From contig JAUWLF010000015.1 in NCBI GenBank assembly GCA_030613785.1, forward strand, positions 1-57,773: 57,773 bases of DNA, read 5' to 3'. The notes beneath the pieces are model-generated. The model was not told the origin of the DNA, searched no databases, and worked only from the letters and a program-made list of their open reading frames with translations. Of this stretch, positions 8,536-15,316 are shown piece after piece. A program made the position numbers and the translations under genes. The stretch is from Chloroflexota bacterium (GTDB taxonomy: Bacteria; Chloroflexota; Anaerolineae; UBA7937; B3-Chlor). How positions within the stretch are numbered: the first letter of the stretch is position 1; the number at the start of each line of letters is the position of its first letter.

Positions 8536-8561
8536 CGGATAGCTACCGTGGAGTCAGTCGT

Positions 8562-9911
8562 TTACTCTCTCGTCCTCCAGCGCAGGGTGGCGTATCCTGC
8601 TAGACCAGCTAGGCCGCTCCCAAGGAGCAGAATCGACCCTGGTTCGGGTACGAATTCCGCTTCCTCGAATTCCGTTTCCTCCTGCAACTCAAAAGCACCC
8701 ATATCACAGGAGCCGCCAGGGGGTTGGGGCCGCGAGACGCCGCGCTCGTCGACGGCGATGGTCGTGCCGCAACCATTGGTGCCAAGCGGGATGCGGTTCA
8801 AAGCCGGGCTGCCGGAGCGCAGCCGGTGGGTGGGAATATCGCCGCCGTAGTCGGCCAGGGGATCCAGCAAGGGGTTCTTATTCTGCAGATCTCCCGTGCC
8901 TGTCAGGCCGCAGGTGGTCCCGCTATCGAGATTGTAGCCCAGGGACGTGATGTTCGCCGCCGGGTTGCCCGCGCAATTGTTCGCCCCGCTGCTGTCCGTG
9001 CCGCCGGCCACGATGGTGTTTCTGAGGCGAACCGTCGACTGGAAGTTGTAGATGTTGCCGCCACTCCCGCTCACGGCGCTGTTGTTAGCAAAGGTCACGT
9101 TGGTGGCCTCGATCACTGAACCAGCCGCCTGCCCCAAGGCCGCATAGAGACCTCCGCCCGTGTTCTGTGCCTGGTTGTCAGAGATGGTTACGTTGGTCAT
9201 CTGCAGCTTCTCGGCGGCGGTGTCGTATTGCGACATGTAGTAGATTCCGCCACCGAAATCCGCCTTATTCCCCGTAAGAGTCACGTCAACGAGGGTGACT
9301 GTACCACCCCAAGTGACAGCCAAGCCCCCGCCATTGGTGGCAGCCTGGTTGTCCCTGATGACCACGTCCACCAGGGTCAAACTCGAGTTCCCGTCACCGC
9401 TGGGCAAGCCCGCCCAGATGCCGCCGCCTTCCGTAGGCGAGTTGCCACCCTGAATGGTGAGGCCCTCCATGCTCACGGAGGAAGCAGTAACATAGTCTAC
9501 AATGAGGAACACGCCATCGTCGAAGGAGGCGCTCCCCTCGATGACGGTTTGCTGCGCCCCCGCTCCGCGAATGGTCACGCTCTTGTCTATGACGAACAGA
9601 CTCCCCTGCGTGTTCACCCAGAAGTTGCCAGCGGCTAGGCGGGTGAGCGTGTACGTTCTGGCCCGCAACTGTATGGTGTCCGCAGTGCCGCCTGTGTTGT
9701 CGCAGCCACCAAACGACCCGCCGGTGTTGATGGCCTCGATGGCCTCCCGCAACGAGCAGGCGCTACCGGTGCCAAACTCATCGGCCGTGGTGGTGACGTC
9801 GATCGTGCCCTGGGCGCTGGCTGGCACCGCCGAGAGCGCCAGAAGCAGTGCGGCTATGCCAGCCACCCACATCAGTCGAATGGACCGGGTCAACAGTGTC
9901 TGTCTTGTCAT
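8562..9911 (-). CDS. PEP-CTERM beta-helix protein (CSLREAI type)
   Basis: A 449-residue protein. I chose the ATG at 9911 because AAGGAGG lies 6 bases upstream; an in-frame ATG at 9917 abuts the box. A signal peptide ends near AQG. The segment CSLREAIEAINTGG followed by repeated turns (SVSMEGLTIQGG, LTLVDVVIRDNQA, VTLVDVTLTGNKA, LQMTNVTISDNQA) shows a right-handed parallel beta-helix of the choice-of-anchor-Q/polymorphic outer-surface type. It ends FVPEPGSILLLGSGLAG...LRWRTRE. Such proteins are exported and often bind or cleave polysaccharides. No catalytic residues are evident here, so an adhesin or structural role is as likely as an enzyme. Confidence 0.85.
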   Translation of the reverse strand: MTRQTLLTRSIRLMWVAGIAALLLALSAVPASAQGTIDVTTTADEFGTGSACSLREAIEAINTGGSFGGCDNTGGTADTIQLRARTYTLTRLAAGNFWVNTQGSLFVIDKSVTIRGAGAQQTVIEGSASFDDGVFLIVDYVTASSVSMEGLTIQGGNSPTEGGGIWAGLPSGDGNSSLTLVDVVIRDNQAATNGGGLAVTWGGTVTLVDVTLTGNKADFGGGIYYMSQYDTAAEKLQMTNVTISDNQAQNTGGGLYAALGQAAGSVIEATNVTFANNSAVSGSGGNIYNFQSTVRLRNTIVAGGTDSSGANNCAGNPAANITSLGYNLDSGTTCGLTGTGDLQNKNPLLDPLADYGGDIPTHRLRSGSPALNRIPLGTNGCGTTIAVDERGVSRPQPPGGSCDMGAFELQEETEFEEAEFVPEPGSILLLGSGLAGLAGYATLRWRTRE

Positions 9912-9965
9912 AATCATCCTCCTTCTGTTTGATGCTTCCTTGCTTCGACTCTGTACTCCATCAGA

Positions 9966-11759
9966 TCACGATCCAACCTGCCTTTTCTGCCTGGAATTAT
10001 AGCACACCACTGCAACAGGGGCAAGGCAAAGCACAACCACACTGGTGAGGCTCAGGAGAGTCGCCGCCGTGCGAAGGGTAGTCGAGCCGAACCAGACCGC
10101 CAGGCGATGCTCTCCGGCGGGGATCTCGACGCTGATCTGCCCGTGGGGCTCGGTTACCGCCATGGCAACCGGTTGACCGTCAAGCTGCGCCGTCCAACCC
10201 GGGAAGTAGAAGGTCCTGAAGCGAGCCACGAATGCCTTGGGGGTGGACACGATCAAGTCGTAGCGGAGCGGAGTATAGGCCGCCGCAAGCAGGGATGCAC
10301 CAATGGGGAGTGAGTCCATGTCGAGGCGCTCGGGGCCATCCTGCGCCTGTTGCTCGAGGGGAGGCAGCTCCTTGACTCCAGTTGGCATGTACACGCTTGC
10401 GTACTTGCCGATGATGGGCGCTGTTTCCCGCTCCTTCTGCATGATGAATCCCACGTCGATGGCCGGCAGCGGGGGGTAGTAGCTGACCTGCCCCAGCACG
10501 CGCGTCTGGCTTACTAATAGACCCACGATGGTGAGCAATATCCCAAAGCATGACCAACGCGTGACGCTGGTTTTCTTGGCGTGCAGCATCTGTCCGAGGC
10601 TTTGCACTCCCGCGCCCGCCAGGAAGGCCAGAAAAACCACGGCCACACTCAAGAACCGGTAGGGGAATTGAAACAGATGGAGCAGAGGCAGCGCATCCCA
10701 CAACCAGGCGCTGAAGGGTAGGGCTAATAGAATGCACCCGCCGTTGATCAGCGCCGCCAACCAGATCTGCCACGCGAAGGAAGCCCGGCTCCGTTTCCTC
10801 ACCTGGGCGAATAAGGCCACCGCCGCCAAGCTAGCGGCGATGAGGCTCAAAGCCGGGCGGGGCGCAGCCGTCAGTGGCGTGGAAAAAAGCTGGCGCAGAG
10901 ATATGAAGTTATACCGGTAGTCGAGCGCAGGACTGCCGGACACAAGTTCGGTCATCAGAGCATTGCGCTCGAGGAAGGCCGGCAGCCAGAAGAAGGCGGA
11001 CAATCCCAGGCCCAACCCGATCGGCACCCACAGCATCAAGAGCTGATTCCGCCAGGCCCTGAGACCGCCGGCAGGCCGCGCGTACTCTTTGGCGAGAACG
11101 ATCGTGTACGCAAACAGTGCGGGAGAAAAGATCATCGCTGTCAGCGTATGGACCAGGTGGAGCAGAGCGTAGCCTAGTGCACCCGCGGCCAGGTAGGGTG
11201 CACGTCGTGTCACCGCCAGGCGGCGAAAGGCCCACAGCACCCACGGCATGAGCAGCAGGGCGAACTGCTCGGTATATCCGCCGCGAAAGAAGGCATTGAA
11301 CAGCATGTACGGAGCGCAAACGTAGGCCGTCGCAGACACCAGCGCCGGGCCTTCATCCAGTGTGTCCCGCGCCCACAGGTACGTGCCCAGCGCCGAGCCG
11401 ACGAGCGTCAACCCCCAGGCCAGGCGAAATGCGGCCAGCATCTCCAGACTGAGCAAGACGAATCCCTCTGCCACATAGAAGGCCAGAGGTGCATAGTACT
11501 GGAAGAACGGAGCGCCGAAGCCGCTGGCTTTGTAGGGGAACCAGCGGGTATACAGAACGCCCTGTCTTACTAGATCATCGAGTTGTACGAGGGTGTAGTA
11601 GTGGGGTAGTGTATCCGCGCCGTGTATGAGCCGAGGGTCCAATAGCGGGCTCGCCACTAGCAGTCCGACTGCCAAGACCCCAAATAACGTGACTCTCTTC
11701 AGGTGTTTCACGACTGAATCGAAGGCACTCACTGGTCCTCTGCGCACCCAGGAACTCAC
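9966..11759 (-). CDS. PTPS-related multi-pass membrane protein (glycosyltransferase-like)
   Basis: A 597-residue protein starting at GTG 11759. There are about 11-12 hydrophobic segments between residues ~20 and 420, then a soluble C-terminal region and a last TM near 570-590. The stretch HGADTLPHYYTLVQLDDLVRQG followed by YTRWFPYKASGFGAPFFQYY is characteristic of the '6-pyruvoyl-tetrahydropterin synthase-related' membrane family. That family has a GT-C-like fold but no known reaction. The C-terminal beta domain (FRTFYFPGWTAQLDG, EIPAGEHRLAVWFG) resembles the YfhO-type end. The gene could act on surface glycans next to the secreted PEP-CTERM proteins, which is inference. A promoter for the beta-helix gene lies inside its 3' end. 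Confidence 0.75.
   Translation of the reverse strand: MSSWVRRGPVSAFDSVVKHLKRVTLFGVLAVGLLVASPLLDPRLIHGADTLPHYYTLVQLDDLVRQGVLYTRWFPYKASGFGAPFFQYYAPLAFYVAEGFVLLSLEMLAAFRLAWGLTLVGSALGTYLWARDTLDEGPALVSATAYVCAPYMLFNAFFRGGYTEQFALLLMPWVLWAFRRLAVTRRAPYLAAGALGYALLHLVHTLTAMIFSPALFAYTIVLAKEYARPAGGLRAWRNQLLMLWVPIGLGLGLSAFFWLPAFLERNALMTELVSGSPALDYRYNFISLRQLFSTPLTAAPRPALSLIAASLAAVALFAQVRKRSRASFAWQIWLAALINGGCILLALPFSAWLWDALPLLHLFQFPYRFLSVAVVFLAFLAGAGVQSLGQMLHAKKTSVTRWSCFGILLTIVGLLVSQTRVLGQVSYYPPLPAIDVGFIMQKERETAPIIGKYASVYMPTGVKELPPLEQQAQDGPERLDMDSLPIGASLLAAAYTPLRYDLIVSTPKAFVARFRTFYFPGWTAQLDGQPVAMAVTEPHGQISVEIPAGEHRLAVWFGSTTLRTAATLLSLTSVVVLCLAPVAVVCYNSRQKRQVGS
9996..10024 (-). promoter_or_regulatory. Promoter of the beta-helix PEP-CTERM gene, inside the upstream gene
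   Basis: Minus strand TTGCCC (10019-10024), 17 bp, TATAAT (9996-10001). It lies in the last codons of the 597-aa gene and ~85 bases before the beta-helix start. Confidence 0.65.
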
Positions 11760-12121
11760 ACGCTGTTAGAGGCGTCCCTGCTGTCGCGTTTCATTGTACC
11801 ACCGCCGGTGCAGCCACGCCATAGCATACCCCTCACACTGCTGGGTACGCGCTGCCGGCGGGCTGTGAGCATGCTGAAGCTCTCGGTAGGCTTAGTTGCC
11901 GATGCCTGCCAGGGTGTGAGTTCGGACTGCCAGGTAGCCGGATCGATTCCGTCGTGATCAGCGTCAGCCTTTGGTTGGCGACGGAAGCAGACGACATCGA
12001 AGAGAAGCGCCGCTGCCTCAAGGCAATCCCCCAACTTGGCACCGACAACGAAGCTGCGTCGGTGGCTTTGCTGCTACTGGACCAGAAACGGCCGACTAGC
12101 TAGCCGCCCGTACAGCACCGA

Positions 12122-12150
12122 TTGCGAGCGACTTGTGCGCGTGATACAAT
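12122..12150 (+). promoter_or_regulatory. Orphan sigma-70-like promoter
   Basis: TTGCGA (12122-12127), 17 bp, TACAAT (12145-12150) on the plus strand. No gene follows, and transcription would run ~150 bases into the hairpin at 12279-12305. Confidence 0.4.
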
Positions 12151-12278
12151 CCCCTAGAGGCCCCGCTGCGAAGATTCACGGTTCCCTGACGGCGTTTGGT
12201 ACATCCGTGGCCTCCTCAACAGTGCAGCCTCGTCCCGGTATTGGGAAGCAGTGTTGCCAAGGCCCGCCTACACAGAAA

Positions 12279-12305
12279 AGGGCCATCCCTCTGCGGGATG
12301 GCCCT
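12279..12305 (-). terminator. Terminator after PEP-CTERM paralog 2
   Basis: AGGGCCATCCC / GGGATGGCCCT stem (11 bp) with loop TCTGC, then TTTTC on the minus strand, 27 bases after the stop at 12332. Confidence 0.75.
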
Positions 12306-12331
12306 CGAATAGCTACCGTGGAGTGAGTCGT

Positions 12332-13240
12332 TTACTCTCTCGTCCTCCAGCGCAAAGTGGCGTACCCTGCCAGGCCAACGAGACCGCTGCCTAGAAGCAT
12401 CATCGTCCCCGGCTCGGGCACGAACTCGGCCTCCACCTCGCAGACGTTGAGACACATTGTGCCGAACGCATCTGGCCAATCAACCTGCTCAAAGAGACCC
12501 GCCGGCCAGGTCAACTGCGGGCCTTTGATGTTCACCTCAGGGGACCCGGTGGCCTGCTCGCACACGAATCCTCCCATTCCCGTGCTGAACCGGAAGCAGT
12601 CGCCAGGCCCTACCTTGTCCAGCTCGGAGTTATTGAGACTCAACCGCCATTCCCAGACAATTGTGGTCGCAGGCCCGGCATCGGTACGCACTCCGGCCGG
12701 CGGCTGAGGCAGGCAGTCACCACTCTCAGAGAAGGGAGTGAAGTAGTCAGGCACGCCCTGTGCATCGGGAAGAGTTCCCTCGTGGGCGCAATACCAACCT
12801 TCCTTGGGAAGCGGATCGCAATCAGGGGCCGCCCACTCGTCGTCCAGCGCATCGGGCTCATCGGTGAAATTCACGCACATCCAACTGTCCCAGCAATCAG
12901 GATCAGCAGTGATGTTGTCGAAAGTCATGACCGCGCCCACGTACAGGAACCTGTCGCCGTCGTTCATCAGGTACAGCCAGCCTGTTGGGGCTTGGGCGGG
13001 TGAGACCTCTCCGCTTCCTTGCTCACCAGCCCACCCCGGATGAGTGATGGAATTCTCATTCTCCACCGGTGCCAATGCGACCCGCGTCGCGGGGGCCCAC
13101 TCCCCAGGGGACATGACCCCATCAACCGTCGCTGCACCACAGCCAGCCGTCACCGTCGGTCCCTGTGACAGCACAGAGGCCGGGGCGAGCACAAACAAGC
13201 AGAGCACACTCACCATGAGCAACAATGATCTCGATTTCAT
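12332..13240 (-). CDS. PEP-CTERM secreted protein, 302 aa (paralog 2)
   Basis: It starts MKSRSLLLMVSVLCLFVLAP with AGGTGGAGAG upstream. Signal peptide, then the same QGPTVTAGCGAATVDGVMSP entry, the same DDEWAAPDCDPLPKEGWYC block and a similar WEWRL..N.SELDKVGPGDCFRFST segment as the 304-aa paralog. It ends VPEPGTMMLLGSGLVG...LRWRTRE. The two copies differ most at residues ~55-75 and ~145-215, suggesting diversification under a fixed framework. It has its own promoter (13288-13316) and terminator. Function unknown; exported and surface-retained by inference. Confidence 0.85.
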   Translation of the reverse strand: MKSRSLLLMVSVLCLFVLAPASVLSQGPTVTAGCGAATVDGVMSPGEWAPATRVALAPVENENSITHPGWAGEQGSGEVSPAQAPTGWLYLMNDGDRFLYVGAVMTFDNITADPDCWDSWMCVNFTDEPDALDDEWAAPDCDPLPKEGWYCAHEGTLPDAQGVPDYFTPFSESGDCLPQPPAGVRTDAGPATTIVWEWRLSLNNSELDKVGPGDCFRFSTGMGGFVCEQATGSPEVNIKGPQLTWPAGLFEQVDWPDAFGTMCLNVCEVEAEFVPEPGTMMLLGSGLVGLAGYATLRWRTRE

Positions 13241-13287
13241 CTCTCCACCTCCTTCGTGTCCGTGCGACGTTGTACAATGCTGCTCAC

Positions 13288-13316
13288 ACTATAGCATACC
13301 TCTTCATCCGTGTCAA
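13288..13316 (-). promoter_or_regulatory. Promoter of PEP-CTERM paralog 2
   Basis: Minus strand TTGACA (13311-13316), 17 bp, TATAGT (13288-13293). The sequence matches the 8058-8086 promoter base for base. TTGTACAA follows at 13270-13277. Confidence 0.8.
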
Positions 13317-13335
13317 CTCCGAAAGGAACGCCCCA

Positions 13336-13443
13336 CTGTCATTGCGAGCACATTCGCTGTGCTGTGTGTAAACGCCGCGAAGCAATCTCCACCCACCGCC
13401 TTGGGGATTGCTTCGTCGCCCTGCGGGCTCCTCGCCATGACAG
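13336..13443. repeat. 108-bp palindromic intergenic repeat, copy C
   Basis: Intact copy with CTGTCATTGCGAG at one end and CATGACAG at the other, inner arms GCGAAGCAATCTCC / GGGGATTGCTTCG. It occupies the same place between promoter and upstream terminator as copy A. Confidence 0.75.
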
Positions 13444-13504
13444 GTCCGGTTTGTCACACCATGAGTAGTGCGAGCGCACCTGGCATGACCTCAGCAGAAG
13501 AAAA

Positions 13505-13531
13505 AGGGCCATCCTTCTGCTGGATGGCCCT
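13505..13531 (-). terminator. Terminator after the 194-aa gene and its decayed tail
   Basis: AGGGCCATCC / GGATGGCCCT stem followed by TTTTTC on the minus strand. Confidence 0.75.
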
Positions 13532-13557
13532 CGAATAGCTACCGTGAAGTCAGTCGT

Positions 13558-13714
13558 TTACTCTCTCGTCCTCCAGCGCAAGGTGGCGTATCCTGCTAGA
13601 CCAGCCAGGCCGCTGCCGAGGAGCACAGTGGTTCCTGGCTCGGGCACGAACATCGGCGCCTCGCAGTTCAGTGCGGAGAAGAAACCCCACGTAACCTGGA
13701 GACTTCAGAAAGGC
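13558..13714 (-). pseudogene. Detached PEP-CTERM tail, out of frame
   Basis: On the minus strand this codes for TWGFFSALNCEAP, then FVPEPGTTVLLGSGLAGLAG and LRWRTRE, the normal family tail, ending at TAA ~13558. It is in a different frame from the 194-aa gene above it. The short stretch between them has TGA stops in both frames, so at least two changes separate the anchor from its protein. Confidence 0.7.
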
Positions 13715-14299
13715 TCACGGGCAAGATGTGTCAACGGCGATGGTGATCGTGGTATCCATCACAGGCCCATCGAAGACCATCAACTCCCACTCACCATCAC
13801 ATTCGTCGTTGACCTGGTCCCAGTCCGTACATTGCTCGCCGCCGTCCAGTACCGCGTAGCCAACCGACAGGGAGGAATCCAGCGTGTTTAGCCCGGGCTG
13901 GAGGTCTTTGGGTTTGAGTCTATACTCCCAGGGGGCTACCATAGGATGCGGCGCATCCCAGATGCACCTATACCAGTCAAGGGTTGGCCCCGCCCACGCT
14001 TGAATGGGGTCAAACTGCTTGTTTGCCTTCTTCGTGTTCAAGAGCAGCTTCCCATTCAACTCGTACTCATGCTGGTCGATAGCCTCCAGAAAGTCAATGA
14101 CGAGGCCTTTGGAGCAAGCAGCCCAGCCCCAGTCCAGCACCACCAGGTCGTGGGAAGTCACGGGGATACATTTTCCATCGTCATACCAGGGGTGAATCTC
14201 TACTCTATGCCTTGGATTCCCCGCTGCCGCAACGGCTGGCCCGATCAGGGTGATAGCCAGCAGAGCTAGTAGCACCAATACGATGCTCTTCCGTTTCAT
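13715..14299 (-). CDS. Secreted protein that has lost its PEP-CTERM tag, 194 aa
   Basis: The ATG at 14299 is preceded by AAAAGGAGG. MKRKSIVLVLLALLAITLIG is a signal peptide, and the mature domain starts near GNPRHRVEIHPWYDDG. It holds four or five cysteines (CIPV, ACSK, RCIWD, QCTDWDQ, ECDGE) and ends TITIAVDTSCP at a TGA. The family tail lies ~50 bases further on, out of frame. As written, the product would be exported but not retained by an exosortase. The upstream region lacks the clear family promoter, so it may be transcribed from the 15138-15166 promoter by read-through. An assembly indel cannot be excluded. Confidence 0.7.
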   Translation of the reverse strand: MKRKSIVLVLLALLAITLIGPAVAAAGNPRHRVEIHPWYDDGKCIPVTSHDLVVLDWGWAACSKGLVIDFLEAIDQHEYELNGKLLLNTKKANKQFDPIQAWAGPTLDWYRCIWDAPHPMVAPWEYRLKPKDLQPGLNTLDSSLSVGYAVLDGGEQCTDWDQVNDECDGEWELMVFDGPVMDTTITIAVDTSCP

Positions 14300-14405
14300 C
14301 CGATGGCCTCCTTTTCAAAGCATCTCTTGCCACCCAACTGCTTCTCTCCCTTCCCAGTATCCTCTGCTTTCTCGATCATCCCTCCTTTCTAGTTGCGGTG
14401 GCGAT

Positions 14406-14434
14406 GAGGGCCATCCTACGAGGGGACAGCCCTC
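14406..14434 (-). terminator. Weak terminator after the 209-aa PEP-CTERM gene
   Basis: GAGGGC / GCCCTC stem with a long loop. It is a diverged version of the family terminator and lacks a clear T-run on the minus strand. Confidence 0.4.
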
Positions 14435-14460
14435 TTAGGGACTAGGTCGTATTCAGTCTC

Positions 14461-15090
14461 TTACTCTCTCGTCCTCCAGCGCAGGGTGGCGTATCCTGCC
14501 AGGCCAACAAGACCGCTGCCGAACAGAAGGATGGTCGCAGGCTCAGGGACGAACTCCTCTGCCTCGATCACCTCCAGGGCACCCCAGCCGATGTTCACGC
14601 AGCTCGGATCTCCCACCACATCGATCTCGACCAGGTTGTTTCCCTCCTCCAGCCAGGCAAGCGGTACTGCGTACTCCAGGATCTCGCACACTTCCGTATC
14701 GTGGTAGGTATCAGGGAGGGTAGCGACGTAGTGGTCATTGAGGTACAGGTCGGCTTGCTCAGCGGGGTAACGTATGGCGCAGGCGGCAAGATACAACACT
14801 CCGTCGCCGCCCGGCTCGTAGGGAACCAGGACATTGAACTCTATGGGAGCGTTCGGGTAATCCCAGCAGACACCCGGCGGATCAGGGTACCCCATGTCGT
14901 CGTCAGCCAGGCCCGTGCCGGCGTTGTTCTCGTTGTCCACACTCGTGACGAACAGTTCCGGCCCGGCCTCCGGTGGTTCAGGACAGCCGATCGGACAAGA
15001 CGGTTCAACATCCTGCGCCAAGGCGGGGCCAAACAGCAGGAGAACCATGCTGACTGCCAACAACAAGCCTCTTAGCCAATGCCTTTTCAT
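14461..15090 (-). CDS. PEP-CTERM secreted protein, 209 aa
   Basis: ATG at 15090 after AAGGAGGTGGGG. Signal peptide MKRHWLRGLLLAVSMVLLLF, cleaved near AQD. The mature part has CPIGCPEPPEAGPELFVTSV and a jelly-roll-like segment (EADLYLNDHYVATLPD, then AWLEEGNNLVEIDVVG) that recalls the 'LN...v..l..G.N.i.i...' layout of carbohydrate-binding or DUF-type lectin folds. It ends FVPEPATILLFGSGLVGLAG and LRWRTRE. First gene of the cluster as transcribed, with a near-consensus promoter at 15138-15166. Confidence 0.85.
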   Translation of the reverse strand: MKRHWLRGLLLAVSMVLLLFGPALAQDVEPSCPIGCPEPPEAGPELFVTSVDNENNAGTGLADDDMGYPDPPGVCWDYPNAPIEFNVLVPYEPGGDGVLYLAACAIRYPAEQADLYLNDHYVATLPDTYHDTEVCEILEYAVPLAWLEEGNNLVEIDVVGDPSCVNIGWGALEVIEAEEFVPEPATILLFGSGLVGLAGYATLRWRTRE

Positions 15091-15137
15091 CCCCCCACCT
15101 CCTTTGATTCTATGCTACGCTGTACAATCACGCTCAC

Positions 15138-15166
15138 AGTATAGCACATTCCTGAACCCGTGTCAA
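15138..15166 (-). promoter_or_regulatory. Promoter of the 209-aa PEP-CTERM gene
   Basis: Minus strand TTGACA (15161-15166), 17 bp, TATACT (15138-15143). A TGTACAAT element follows at 15121-15128, where other family promoters have TTGTACAA. Confidence 0.8.
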
Positions 15167-15204
15167 CCCCCAACGCAGAGCTTCACGCTCCATTGCCAAT
15201 CCCC

Positions 15205-15233
15205 TTGCACACTCTGCCGAGTCGCGGTACAAT
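15205..15233 (+). promoter_or_regulatory. Promoter of the AAA-Mrr gene
   Basis: Plus strand TTGCAC (15205-15210), 17 bp, TACAAT (15228-15233). It has the same form as the promoter before the McrB-like gene (21470-21498). The distance to the ATG at 15317 is ~80 bases. Confidence 0.6.
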
Positions 15234-15316
15234 CCGAGTGCTTCGACATACTAGTCCATCAACTTGCCTAGACAGTGTACCTCGTTTTGGACAACGGTTG
15301 GCACGGGGGCGCCGGC

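Larger units (their letters stand above)
11760..12331. other. Non-coding stretch with an orphan promoter
   Basis: No intact gene. A plus-strand promoter pattern (12122-12150) points at the minus-strand terminator 12279-12305. A short plus-strand segment near 12190-12275 reads DGVWYIRGLLNSAASS and could be a remnant of a repeat-type surface protein, but it has stops around it. Confidence 0.4.

Noticed and set aside
5600-15090. Exosortase or sorting partner next to the PEP-CTERM genes
   Set aside because: No protein in the window has the exosortase membrane pattern; it must be elsewhere.
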